Program-made: the position numbers and the translations under genes
Notes under the pieces: model-generated
The model's database searches: none
What the model was told of the DNA's origin: nothing
The model's input: the letters and a program-made list of their open reading frames with translations, nothing else
Assembly (NCBI RefSeq): GCF_000422845.1
Contig: NZ_AUGV01000008.1
Coordinates: forward strand, 1-64,000
Reading direction: 5' to 3'
DNA: 64,000 nt
Source: Oceanobacter kriegii DSM 6294
GTDB lineage: Bacteria > Pseudomonadota > Gammaproteobacteria > Pseudomonadales > Oceanobacteraceae
Part shown: piece after piece, positions 36,401 through 45,015 of the stretch
Layout: each line of letters starts with the position of its first letter
How positions within the stretch are numbered: position 1 is the first letter of the stretch

Positions 36401-39400
36401 CCCCGGGCCTGGTAACGGATGTTAACGGTAATAGCTGGCCCGGGTTGTCTGACCCTGAAGTGCTCAGCTTCACCGTTGGCAATATAGCGCCGTATGCTTA
36501 CAACGACGGAGCTTCAACCCTTGAAGATGCTGCGGTTGCAATCAATGTGTTGGTCAACGATCTGGATGAGGATGGTGCACTGAATCCCGCCAGTGTGGTG
36601 GTGGCCAGTGCGCCTGAGAACGGATCGACCAGCGTGAATACGGCCAATGGTGTGATTACCTACACGCCGGATGCCAACTTCAACGGCAGGGACAGCTTTA
36701 CCTATCAGGTGGAAGACCTGAATCAGGGCCGCAGTGCCGAGGCGACAGTCACTGTTTTTGTGGACTCCGTGAACGACGCCCCGGTAGCGGTAGCAGATAC
36801 CATCATCATTGATGAGGATGACTCGGTCACTGTTGATGTACTGGCCAACGACACTGACGTTGACGGCGGTCCGGAGCCGTCCTCACTGGAGATCGTGCAA
36901 GCCCCGGTTGCGGGTACTGCAACGGTTGTCGATGGCCGGATTGAGTATGTTGCGGGTGCTGACTTTGAAGGGACCGACAGCCTTACTTACCAGTTTCAGG
37001 ATTACCTCGGGGCGTACTCCAATATTGCGACGCTGACCATTACGGTTACGGGGGTTAACGATGTACCGGTTGCCGCAGCAGATAACGCCTCAACCGATGA
37101 AGACACTGCTGTGGTGATTGATGTGCTCGATAATGACAGTGATGTGGATGGCAGTCTGGATATCGGCAGCGTTGCGGTTGTGCAGCAACCGGGTAACGGT
37201 GCTGTCAGTGTCGATGCCGCAACCGGTGACATCACCTACACCCCGGCACTGAACTTCTTCGGCAGCGACAGCTTCACCTACGTGGTGGCGGACGATGCCA
37301 GCGCGACCTCCGCGCAGGGCACGGTAACCATTGTTGTGGCCTCGGTGAATGATGCGCCGGTCACCGTTGCCGACACTGTGATACTGCAGGAAGACGTCGC
37401 CCACAGCATCGGTGTGCTGGGAAACGACAGCGATGTGGATGGCACTCTGGTGCTGACCAGTATTGAAGTGCTTCAAATGCCACAACATGGCACGACCAGC
37501 GTCGGCACGGACGGGCTGGTTCTCTATCAACCGGACAGCAACTTCGCGGGTAGCGACAGCTTCAGCTATCGGGTACAGGACGACAGCGGGGTATGGTCGA
37601 ATGAGTCTGTGGTCAGCATCGGTGTGACGGCCGTCAACGATGTGCCGATCGCCAATGCCGATACCGCCGAAACCCAGGAAGAGGAGGCCGTTGCCATCGA
37701 CGTGGCGGCCAACGACAGCGATGTCGACGGCAGTCTGGATCTTACCAGTATTGAGATTAGCCAGGCTCCGCTTAATGGTGAGTTGGTCGATCATCTCGAT
37801 GGCACCCTGACCTACACCCCTGATGATGACTTCTACGGCAACGACAGCTTTCGCTATCGGATATCTGACGATGAAGCGGGTGCTTCCGCAGCGGCGCTGG
37901 TATCCATCAACGTGGTGGGTATTAACGACGCTCCGGTGATTTCCGGTACTCCGACAGCGTCTGTGCTGGAAGGTCAGGCCTACAGTTTCACCCCTCAGGT
38001 AACGGACTCCGACAGCAGTAATTTCCGCTTTGAACTATCCGGCCAACCTGCGTGGATGAGCATCAACAGCACCACCGGAGTGGTGTCTGGTACTCCGTCA
38101 GTTGGGGATGCAGGGACCTATTCCGGCATTGTTATTACGGTCGACGATGGCTCCACCAGTAACAATCTGGCGTCGCTGGCGGCATTCAGCCTGACGGTGG
38201 AAGGCGACTTCGATACCGATGGCATCGCCAACAGCACAGATCACGATGACGACAACGACGGCATTTCTGACAGCGATGAGCTGCGTTACGGCTTGAATCC
38301 ATTGGACGACACGGACGCCTTGCTGGACAGCGATGGAGACAATATTTCCAACCAACAGGAAGTCACAGACGGCACCGACCCAACCGACGGCGATGATTAT
38401 TACGACGTCACGCCACCGGTGATTACCGCCCCGGCGGCCATCACTCTGGATGCCAGCGCCGTGTTTACCCGAGTGACGCTGGCCCAACTGCTGGGCGTGA
38501 CCGACGACTCCGCAGCCATTAACGCGGCATTGCTGGCGATGACCAGCGACAACGTCGATGGCGACGCCTGCTGCACGGCCACGGTAGACGGCTTCGAGAG
38601 CCAGTCCGCCATGCTGCGCCCCGGTTTGCATAACCTGGTGTTCCGCGCGCTGGATGCCAAGGGCAACGAAGGCCGTGCGACACAGGTTGTGCGTATTCGC
38701 CCACTGGTGTCTTTCAGCAAGGACGAGCGTCAGGTGGAAGGCTCCACAGTGACGGTCAGCATTGAGCTGGACGGCCCTGCACCGGACTATCCATTCGAGG
38801 TGCCCTACCAGATCAGCAGCGCCAGCAGTGCCAACGACGAAGACCATACGTTGGAGGCCGGTAGCGTGATCTTTACCGCAGGCTCGGTGAGCGAGGATAT
38901 CCGCTTCGAGTTGCTTGATGACGGCGTTGCCGAAGGCACGGAAACACTGATCATTGCGTTGGACGATGCCACCTCCGATGACGAGGATCTGCAAGCCGGC
39001 TACGACCCGAATGCCATCGATGTGAATGATATTAATGCCGGCCGCAAGTCCAGCGTCAGTATCTCGATCGTGGAAGGCAATATTGAACCTGAAGTGAACC
39101 TGCAAGTGTCCCAGGCGAGCAGCCTGTCTACCACGATTGCCCGCGATGGTGGCAACGTCACCTTCCTGGCCACGGCAACGGATGGCAATGTTGCCGATAC
39201 CGTCACGCTGAGCTGGGCCGATACCGATACCCGGGTGCTGTCGCTGAATACCAGCAGTAGCGCCGAAAACCTGATTTTCGATCCGGCCAACCTGTCGCCG
39301 GGGCGTTACCGGGTGGAAGTGTCAGTCACCGACAGTCAGGGGCTGGTGGACGATGCCTCGTTGTACTTCCGGGTGATCGACACTGCATTGGTGCTGTCTG

Positions 39401-40830
39401 CTGAAACCGACACCAATGGCAATGGTATTGCAGACGCCGATGAAGGTGCGGGCGACGCCGACAGCGACGGTATTCCGGATTACCTCGACAGTCTGGCTGA
39501 GCGCAATCTGTTGCCAGAAATTGCCACTGCCAGCAGCAGTCATGTGGTTGAGTGTGACCCCGGCGTGCACTGCCGTTTGGGAGGGCTGGCGATGGAAGGC
39601 AGCAGTGGTGGTGCACTGCTTTACGAGGCCGAGTTTGAGGCGCTGGAAGGCATTGGCAGCGACAGCTCTCACCGCCCGGTGGGAGGCATCTTCGACTTCA
39701 TCGCCGCTGAATTGCCAGTGGCCGGAAGCTCGGTGCAAGTAGTGCTGCCACTGCACGCGGCGATCGAAGCCGATGCGGTCTATCGCAAATACCAGAATGG
39801 CGTCTGGATGGACTTTGTCGAAGACGACAACAACAGCGTGCATTCTGCTGCCGGAGCCATGGGCTTCTGCCCGCCTCCGGGGGATGCGTCCTGGGTTGCG
39901 GGCCTGACCGAAGGACACTTGTGTGTGCAATTGACCATTGAAGACGGCGGGCCAAACGACGCTGATGGCGAAGCCAATGGCGCGGTTGAAGACCCGGGTG
40001 CGGTCAGCGTGTTGTCCACGGCAGGCTCCGAGTCGCTGGAGGGCGTCACAACCCGAAGTACCCGTTCGGGTGGCGCGGTCAGTGGCTGGTGGCTGTTGCT
40101 GCTGGGCGCGGCCCTGTGGCTGTCCCGCCAGCCGTCCGGTAAACCGCTGCCACAACGCCTGCTGACAGCGGGGCCAGGAATTGTGGGGTTGGGGGTGAGT
40201 GCGGGGGCTCTGGTACTAAGCGCTGTGCTGACGCCAAAGGCTGCGGTGGCTGACAGCTTTGATACCACGGACGATCATGCCCCTTACATCCTGGTGCGTG
40301 CTTTACAGGTGGCTGGCAGCAACAGCAGCAGCGACTTTGAACAGCAATTGCAGCAGCAAGGCCAAACCATCACGGTGGACGACTACGACACCTCACGCTT
40401 CGGCTATCAGCTGGGGTTGGGGTATGAATACGCCCCGCATCTGGCGCTTGAGTTCAGCTATCTGGATATGGGCGATGCCGAGGTGACATTCAGCGGTACG
40501 GCCAACCCGACCGAATTGCGTGCGGCTCTGAAAGACGAACACCCGGTAGGTGGCGCTGGCTGGTTGCTGGATCAGGTGTTTGTGGTGTCGCCACTGGAGC
40601 GGCTGAACCTTGAAATGTCGATGGGCTTGTATCGCTGGAGCAGCAAAACCAGCAGCAGCCACAGCGCATTCCGACGAGACCCGGACAGTGGTGTTGATGT
40701 CATGCTGGGGCTGGGTGCGGAGTATCAGGCGCTGGATGACACAACGCTGGAGTTGCGCTGGCAGCAACTGCGGATTGGCAGTGAACGGTTGCAAATGCTG
40801 GGCATCGGCAGCCGGATATTGCTCTGGTAA
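33433..40830 (+). CDS. Giant multidomain surface protein ending in an outer-membrane beta-barrel
   Basis: 2465 residues. Signal peptide about 25-48 (SLLALAALMIGGTSVQA); N-terminal beta domain to about 235; two cadherin/Ig-like domains (about 236-515); Ig-like linkers; a Big_5-like domain (about 907-1016); five tandem-95 repeats (about 1018-1497; ED-x-VLxNDxDVDG...TYTP-x-NFxGxDSFxY); a putative-Ig domain; a Ca-binding segment (DTDGIANSTDHDDDNDGISD, near 1595); a Calx-beta-like domain (near 1760-1880) and a choice-of-anchor-U-like domain (about 2040-2190). At 2213 a GG-x-x-x-GWWLLLLGAALWLSR segment looks like GlyGly-CTERM. The chain then continues through a second export-like segment (VSAGALVLSAVLTPKAAVA) into a beta-barrel (about 2274-2465) ending in Trp. 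Likely an adhesin or matrix protein. Confidence 0.85.
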   Translation: MERSVLSCWQTAVHHQEQLITRIFRRPLATSLLALAALMIGGTSVQAAPVTITYDPAGYDPYNTANDGSTGTTTWIQGQSFTATKTGVLTSIGVPNDGDGSGTCTLVVYEGMAEAYDASSSNLIHTQVLSAPLPDVYPNGDHLTGRSGFATITLDAIVPITSGTLYSFYLMPRTCSDIAYFDYENAFSNMSGQLKTDLYTGGNAYYLADSGDNPFDWTTADMPFEVVQGDAVVANSAPTLSSVPTSAAVTEDVATTILDGGVSVADSDGDTVTLTLAVGAGSIASSDGNGTYSSVTVSNSGSASMTLAGTTSALSSYLSNGKIQYTTALNSNSAATLTITPNDGSENGTAASVTLNVTAVNDAASASLLNYDTVEFTEGGSPVLLDAGSNAVITDVDSADFSGGTLSVTGVSWAPSQDQLSIDTSGAVSLTGTTSGSSVAVSGTVIGTLVNTIGAGASLEISLNSNATPARVQVLLRALTYENISSSPINAMRTFTISLDDGDGASAVLGTVYVMLTAFDRDATVSAASGVIEPVALPTTAITAGQAVDLFDFTLTDGATADTAALQISQIKLSVSGTANEAELASIHWYLNGPDVSNASGGYSAGILGFSGLSVSVASGSSETYTISAYFNDNSGITDGHTVVLGLDGDSQITTGSGTGFGTTTPLTNGTGTPLSVTASQLVVVTQPAGSVSGTALTTQPVIAAQDAAGNLDLDFSETISLTEASTGSLTGSSVAAVNGLATFTSLTYTATADQQSFTLTADDQSAVGSDLTAVTTSTLTSDVVATALQFSSQPVPLSVSNGNATALTTVPVVQAVDAAGLLDSDYSTAVTLAEVNGAGSVQMSASGDTDGNAATVTLTPASGVATFTGLTVTYTVAGSTDETFNLQATSGSLPAVTSSQMTSSYDGTAPTIVSSIPADNATGVAYNTNLTITFSEPVVAGIGGLTIYEAETGRARYFDISDLTLNGSSLVTNSRLRLDPMVEYYVLTAPGLVTDVNGNSWPGLSDPEVLSFTVGNIAPYAYNDGASTLEDAAVAINVLVNDLDEDGALNPASVVVASAPENGSTSVNTANGVITYTPDANFNGRDSFTYQVEDLNQGRSAEATVTVFVDSVNDAPVAVADTIIIDEDDSVTVDVLANDTDVDGGPEPSSLEIVQAPVAGTATVVDGRIEYVAGADFEGTDSLTYQFQDYLGAYSNIATLTITVTGVNDVPVAAADNASTDEDTAVVIDVLDNDSDVDGSLDIGSVAVVQQPGNGAVSVDAATGDITYTPALNFFGSDSFTYVVADDASATSAQGTVTIVVASVNDAPVTVADTVILQEDVAHSIGVLGNDSDVDGTLVLTSIEVLQMPQHGTTSVGTDGLVLYQPDSNFAGSDSFSYRVQDDSGVWSNESVVSIGVTAVNDVPIANADTAETQEEEAVAIDVAANDSDVDGSLDLTSIEISQAPLNGELVDHLDGTLTYTPDDDFYGNDSFRYRISDDEAGASAAALVSINVVGINDAPVISGTPTASVLEGQAYSFTPQVTDSDSSNFRFELSGQPAWMSINSTTGVVSGTPSVGDAGTYSGIVITVDDGSTSNNLASLAAFSLTVEGDFDTDGIANSTDHDDDNDGISDSDELRYGLNPLDDTDALLDSDGDNISNQQEVTDGTDPTDGDDYYDVTPPVITAPAAITLDASAVFTRVTLAQLLGVTDDSAAINAALLAMTSDNVDGDACCTATVDGFESQSAMLRPGLHNLVFRALDAKGNEGRATQVVRIRPLVSFSKDERQVEGSTVTVSIELDGPAPDYPFEVPYQISSASSANDEDHTLEAGSVIFTAGSVSEDIRFELLDDGVAEGTETLIIALDDATSDDEDLQAGYDPNAIDVNDINAGRKSSVSISIVEGNIEPEVNLQVSQASSLSTTIARDGGNVTFLATATDGNVADTVTLSWADTDTRVLSLNTSSSAENLIFDPANLSPGRYRVEVSVTDSQGLVDDASLYFRVIDTALVLSAETDTNGNGIADADEGAGDADSDGIPDYLDSLAERNLLPEIATASSSHVVECDPGVHCRLGGLAMEGSSGGALLYEAEFEALEGIGSDSSHRPVGGIFDFIAAELPVAGSSVQVVLPLHAAIEADAVYRKYQNGVWMDFVEDDNNSVHSAAGAMGFCPPPGDASWVAGLTEGHLCVQLTIEDGGPNDADGEANGAVEDPGAVSVLSTAGSESLEGVTTRSTRSGGAVSGWWLLLLGAALWLSRQPSGKPLPQRLLTAGPGIVGLGVSAGALVLSAVLTPKAAVADSFDTTDDHAPYILVRALQVAGSNSSSDFEQQLQQQGQTITVDDYDTSRFGYQLGLGYEYAPHLALEFSYLDMGDAEVTFSGTANPTELRAALKDEHPVGGAGWLLDQVFVVSPLERLNLEMSMGLYRWSSKTSSSHSAFRRDPDSGVDVMLGLGAEYQALDDTTLELRWQQLRIGSERLQMLGIGSRILLW

Positions 40831-40890
40831 GCCACTGGTTTTGAGTTTAATCCCTCAAAAGTCACTTAACCCACACTTCACCCAACACCA

Positions 40891-40920
40891 AACAGGGAGC
40901 CTGCTGGCTCCCTGTTTTTA
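40891..40920. terminator. Bidirectional terminator between the giant gene and mgsA
   Basis: AACAGGGAGC-CTGCT-GGCTCCCTGTT forms an 11-bp stem followed by TTTATTT on the plus strand; upstream CCAAACACC gives less for the other strand. It can end both convergent genes. Confidence 0.85.
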
Positions 40921-40943
40921 TTTATCGTTGATGCTGGCTGGTT

Positions 40944-41420
40944 CTATTCCGCAGAGCCGTGCTGATCCAAACGCTCAGCCAGATAGGCGTCGTAGTCCGG
41001 AATCTGGTAGTCGTAGCCTTGGGCGGTCAGCAGTGAGGTCAGCATAAAGTCGGCGGAAGTACGATTACAGGCCACCGCCACGTTCCAGACCGCCGCAATA
41101 CGCAGCAGGGCTTTCACGTCCGGGTCGTGTGGCATGGGCTCGAACGGGTCCCAGAAGAACACCACCATATCGATTTTTTGCTCGACAATTTTGGCGCCAA
41201 TTTGCTGGTCGCCACCCAGGGGGCCGCTGATCAGGGATTCAATACTGAGGCCCAGTTCGCTGGAGAGTTTGTGGCCGGTCGTGCCCGTCGCGAATAGCTG
41301 ATGCTGGGACAGCAGACTTTGGTGCTGACGACACCAGTCGCTCAACACGGGTTTCATGTTGTCGTGGGCAATCAGGGAGATGCGTTTGATGGCGGGCATA
41401 CGCACGGTTTTCTGTTGCAC
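40944..41420 (-). CDS. mgsA: Methylglyoxal synthase
   Basis: A 158-residue protein with the MgsA motifs: [78 protein letters not shown] and [12 protein letters not shown]. It converts dihydroxyacetone phosphate to methylglyoxal, a bypass of lower glycolysis under sugar-phosphate stress. GTG at 41420 has GGAG at proper distance and gives a start aligned with E. coli MgsA; ATG at 41399 is possible. Its place next to pgi and the Entner-Doudoroff genes fits sugar metabolism. Confidence 0.92.
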   Translation of the reverse strand: MQQKTVRMPAIKRISLIAHDNMKPVLSDWCRQHQSLLSQHQLFATGTTGHKLSSELGLSIESLISGPLGGDQQIGAKIVEQKIDMVVFFWDPFEPMPHDPDVKALLRIAAVWNVAVACNRTSADFMLTSLLTAQGYDYQIPDYDAYLAERLDQHGSAE

Positions 41421-41625
41421 GTCGGGTCTCCACAAAGGTAACGATCGTTAGGTAGATGGCTTATGGCAGTGAGAGAACGGTTGCTCACTGTATGGGGGGG
41501 AGGTTACCAGACTGCTGGAGGAATGCTCCAGTCAGTCTGACGGTTTGTTAAGAAACGCAGTGCCATCGACTGTCGGTTGTGCGTGTTGGCCCGCTATGTC
41601 CGACACATAAGATCAGGTCGAAGAC

Positions 41626-43284
41626 TCAGTCGTTGTCCAGCAGCGCCTTGCGCTTTTCCACGAAGTAACGCATCAGGTTGGCGGTCGAGTCGTCGTGGCC
41701 ATCCTTGATCACCCCTTCCTGCAGTTCTGGCAGGATGCCTTTGGCGAGGGTCTTGCCCAGCTCCACACCCCATTGGTCAAACGAGCAGATGTCCCAGATA
41801 GAGCCCAGAATGAAAATCTTGTGCTCGTACATGGCAATCAGCGCGCCCAGCGTGCGTGGGTTCAGGCGATCCAGAATGATGCTGTTGGTTGGTCGGTTAC
41901 CTTCGTGCACCTTGTGCGGAATCAGTCGCTCAATGGCTTCGGAAGACATGCCCTTGGCGGTCAGGTCGGCGCGAATATGATCGGCGTCGATGCCGCACAT
42001 CAGCGCTTCGGTCTGGGCGAAGAAGTTCGACATCAGCTTTTCGTGGTGGCCTTCCACCGGCGTACTGGACTCAATCGAGCCAATAAAGTCGGCTGGCACA
42101 ATGGTGTTGCCCTGGTGCAGGTACTGGTAGAACGCGTGCTGACCGTCGATGCCCAGCTGCCCCCATATGATGGAACCGGTGGTGTAAGGCACAGGCTGGC
42201 CGTCTTTATCCACAGACTTGCCGTTGGACTCCATTTCCGCCTGTTGCAGGTAGGCCGAGAATTTCTGCAGTGGCCAGTCGTACGGCAAAATGGCCTGACT
42301 CTGACGGCCCAGGAAGGTGGAGTTCCACAGGGTGGTCAGGGCCAGCCACATCGGCGCGTTGCGCTCCAGCGGTTCGTTGCGGAAGTGCAGGTCCATGTCA
42401 TGGGCGCCTTGCAGCAGTTCTTCAAACTGCTTGAAGCCCAGATACAGCGCAATCGGCAAACCAATGGCAGACCACAGCGAGAAACGACCGCCAACCCAGT
42501 CCCACATCTGGAAGGTGTTTTCGGCCTTGATGCCGAAGGCTTTTACCGCATCCACATTGGAAGACACTGCCACAAAGTGCTTGGCAACGGCGCGGCTGTC
42601 GAACGAGGACGCCATTAGCCAGTTACGTGCTGTATGGGCGTTGGTCATGGTCTCGCTGGTGGTGAAGGTTTTTGACGCCACCACAAACAGTACCCGTTCA
42701 GGGTTCAGGCCTTTCAGTACGTTGGCGATTTCAACGCCGTCGACGTTGGACACAAAGTGGACGTTGATCTTGTCGTCAGCGTAAGGTTTCAGCGCCTGGG
42801 TCACCATCCGAGGGCCAAGGTCGGAACCACCAATACCAATGTTCACCACGTCGGTAATGCGCTTGCCGGAGTGACCGCGCCACATGCCGCTGCGTACCGC
42901 TTTTACGAAGGTGCGCATGCGCTTGAGCTCGTTTTGCACCACCGGCATCACGTCGGCACCGTTGACGTAAACCGGTGCGCCGCCACGGTTACGCAAGGCG
43001 GTGTGCAGCACGGCACGGTTTTCGGTGATGTTGATGCGTTCGCCGTTGAACATGGCTTCGCGGCGCTCTTCCAAACCAATATCTCGAGCCAGTTGCAGCA
43101 GCAGGGCACAGGTTTCGTCGTCAATCGGCTGCTTGGAGATGTCCAGCATGATGTTCTGTACTTTCAGCGAGTATTTGCTGAAGCGCTGGGAATCGCTGAA
43201 CAGCGACTTGATTGGGGTTTGCAAGGCGGGTTCGATGCGCTGTTGCAGGGACTGCCACACAGGCAAATCGGTTACGGCTGACAT
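41626..43284 (-). CDS. pgi: Glucose-6-phosphate isomerase
   Basis: A 552-residue Pgi. Motifs: VNIGIGGSDLGPRMVTQAL, SKTFTTSETMTNA (phosphate loop), VGGRFSLWSAIGLPIA, GHHEKLMSNFFAQTEAL and DQWGVELGK. It interconverts glucose 6-phosphate and fructose 6-phosphate, here mainly needed to return fructose phosphate to the Entner-Doudoroff route. The motif that normally reads WGEPGTNGQHAFYQ is WGQLGIDGQHAFYQ, placing Gln376 (codon CAG, plus-strand ctg 42157-42159) where the catalytic Glu is expected. The start at 43284 has AAGGAAAG upstream; the frame extending to 43503 is not used. Confidence 0.93.
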   Translation of the reverse strand: MSAVTDLPVWQSLQQRIEPALQTPIKSLFSDSQRFSKYSLKVQNIMLDISKQPIDDETCALLLQLARDIGLEERREAMFNGERINITENRAVLHTALRNRGGAPVYVNGADVMPVVQNELKRMRTFVKAVRSGMWRGHSGKRITDVVNIGIGGSDLGPRMVTQALKPYADDKINVHFVSNVDGVEIANVLKGLNPERVLFVVASKTFTTSETMTNAHTARNWLMASSFDSRAVAKHFVAVSSNVDAVKAFGIKAENTFQMWDWVGGRFSLWSAIGLPIALYLGFKQFEELLQGAHDMDLHFRNEPLERNAPMWLALTTLWNSTFLGRQSQAILPYDWPLQKFSAYLQQAEMESNGKSVDKDGQPVPYTTGSIIWGQLGIDGQHAFYQYLHQGNTIVPADFIGSIESSTPVEGHHEKLMSNFFAQTEALMCGIDADHIRADLTAKGMSSEAIERLIPHKVHEGNRPTNSIILDRLNPRTLGALIAMYEHKIFILGSIWDICSFDQWGVELGKTLAKGILPELQEGVIKDGHDDSTANLMRYFVEKRKALLDND

Positions 43285-43589
43285 GACACTTTCCTTCTCG
43301 ATCTCAACGTTATGTGCTGAGTGTAATTGTTGTTGTTCGTTATGACAGAGAGAAGTGCTTTGCGGGTTTTGTACGTCGTATCGGTTAATTAGTATCAGAA
43401 AGCGGTCAATTCGACGCATCGGCCTGGGCCATGAACCTGGACTATGAAACGGTCGATGCATTGGCTCCTGCTTGTCTGACGGATGTTTCAATAACGCCCG
43501 CAAGGGTTATCTCTGTGTGAGCCGGACAGCCCTGTCCGGTTCTGACAGGCTACTGGGTGCTGGCCCAACAGCCTGTGCTATTCGCCTGA
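43285..43589. other. Intergenic region between pgi and eda
   Basis: About 300 bases without a gene. It holds a perfect 18-bp palindrome CCGGACAGCCCTGTCCGG-type sequence at 43522-43539 (the centre differs slightly from a strict palindrome) and a pair of ACAGGCT/AGCCTGT arms at about 43546-43577, both downstream of eda. TGTAATTGTTG near 43321 lies in the presumed pgi promoter. Confidence 0.4.
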
Positions 43590-44243
43590 TTAGCTACGCA
43601 GGGCCGCAGCTTCCGCGGCCAGGGTGCGAATGGCATCCCAGTCACCGGCTTCGATCAGGTCGTCGGGTACTACCCAGCTGCCACCCACGCACATGACGTT
43701 GCCAAGTGCCAGATAGTCACTGGCGTTGCTCAGCTTGATGCCGCCGGTTGGGCAGAAACGCACATCGCTGAACGGACCAGCGATGGATTTCAGTACCGCA
43801 GTACCGCCAGCAGCTTCTGCCGGGAAGAACTTGAAGCGACGGTAGCCCAGATCCAGACCCGCCATCATTTCAGACACACTCTGGATGCCCGGAATCATGG
43901 CGATATTGGCTTCCAGTGCGGCTTCCAGCAGGTCCGGTGTGGCACCCGGCGTGAAAATGTATTCACTGCCCGCATCAATGGCTTGTTGCAGGTTGGTGCG
44001 GTTGGTCACTGTGCCAGCACCAACGCGAGCGCCTTTGACGTTTTCGCTGATCAGCTTGATGGCATCCAGGGCAACGTCGGTACGCAGGGTAATTTCCAGT
44101 ACTGGCAGGCCACCGTCGACCAGTGCCTGTGCCAGTGGTACGGCGTCTTCAATACGGTCGATGCGAATCACCGGAACAACAGGAGCCAGGGCCGCCAGTT
44201 CGTCGATCTGGTTGATGAATGCTTGTGGGTATGCGGTTGTCAT
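43590..44243 (-). CDS. eda: KDPG/KHG aldolase
   Basis: A 217-residue Eda. Motifs: VVPVIRIDRIEDAVPLAQAL, GGLPVLEITLRT (catalytic Glu), VGAGTVTNRTNLQQAIDAGS, FTPGATPDLL, and the Schiff-base Lys in RRFKFFPAEAAGG, with FCPTGGI closing the phosphate site. It splits 2-keto-3-deoxy-6-phosphogluconate to pyruvate and glyceraldehyde 3-phosphate. It is the last gene of zwf-pgl-eda, 61 bases after pgl. The dehydratase gene edd is not in the window. Confidence 0.95.
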   Translation of the reverse strand: MTTAYPQAFINQIDELAALAPVVPVIRIDRIEDAVPLAQALVDGGLPVLEITLRTDVALDAIKLISENVKGARVGAGTVTNRTNLQQAIDAGSEYIFTPGATPDLLEAALEANIAMIPGIQSVSEMMAGLDLGYRRFKFFPAEAAGGTAVLKSIAGPFSDVRFCPTGGIKLSNASDYLALGNVMCVGGSWVVPDDLIEAGDWDAIRTLAAEAAALRS

Positions 44244-44304
44244 AACAACTCTCCTTATAGACGGTCGCCGTGCTGCCCGGTGGCAGCAGCGGCGGCCGGC
44301 GGCC

Positions 44305-45015
44305 TCACGGGGCCCAGAAAACAGTGATTGGCTGATTCAGGAAGGCACGGATCGGCATCTCCGAAACGTCGGTTCCTGCCAGCGCTTTCATCAGGGTTTC
44401 CAGCTTGTCCAGACCGTTCAGATGCAATATCCGCTCCTTGCTGGCGAACAAACGCTGGGGTGTCAGGGTGATGCGCTGGTGCGGCGCAGTGGTTGGCTGG
44501 CACCAGGCCGCTGCAGACTCGGCATCCCACAGGCTGGCCAGCTCACTCGAGCAAGGGAACAGCGACGCCGTGTGGCCGTCGTTGCCCATGCCCAGAATCA
44601 CGCAGGACAGTTTCTCAGGCAGTTGCTGTAACGCCTGCTCGGTTTGAGCCAGGGCGGCTGCATCCGCTGCACCGTCCGAGTGGTTGTTCCACAATGGGAT
44701 GTAGTTGGCGGCGGCTGCGTCGTTCTGGAGCAGCAGCTGTTGCACCTTGGCCTGGTTGCTGTCGGCGTGGTCCGGGCTCACCCAACGCTCGTCGGCGAGG
44801 GTAACGGCGACCTTGTCCCAACCGAGGTCCAGTCGACTCAGGGTTTTGAACATCGGCGCCGGGGTAGAGCCACCGGATACCGCCAGAGAGGCAGAACCGT
44901 GGTCGGCGATGTCGAGCGCCAGCGCAGCGGCTACGTGTGCGGCAACCGCTTCGGCGCAATGCTGTCGATCGGTAAAGCGCAGCAGTTCGATGGCTGCAGG
45001 AAGTTTGGCAGTCAT
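44305..45015 (-). CDS. pgl: 6-phosphogluconolactonase
   Basis: A 236-residue protein of the DevB/SOL Pgl type: LAVSGGSTPAPMFKTL near residue 43, VTLADERWVSPDHADSNQ and GMGNDGHTASLFP near 140. It hydrolyses the lactone made by Zwf. Its ATG overlaps the zwf stop by one base (TAATG), so the pair is coupled. Confidence 0.94.
   Translation of the reverse strand: MTAKLPAAIELLRFTDRQHCAEAVAAHVAAALALDIADHGSASLAVSGGSTPAPMFKTLSRLDLGWDKVAVTLADERWVSPDHADSNQAKVQQLLLQNDAAAANYIPLWNNHSDGAADAAALAQTEQALQQLPEKLSCVILGMGNDGHTASLFPCSSELASLWDAESAAAWCQPTTAPHQRITLTPQRLFASKERILHLNGLDKLETLMKALAGTDVSEMPIRAFLNQPITVFWAP

Noticed and set aside
40060-40260. A frameshift or assembly error joining two genes in the giant protein
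   Set aside because: The frame is continuous through both hydrophobic segments without a stop, and the barrel is in the same frame. A true fusion is simpler, although read support should be checked.
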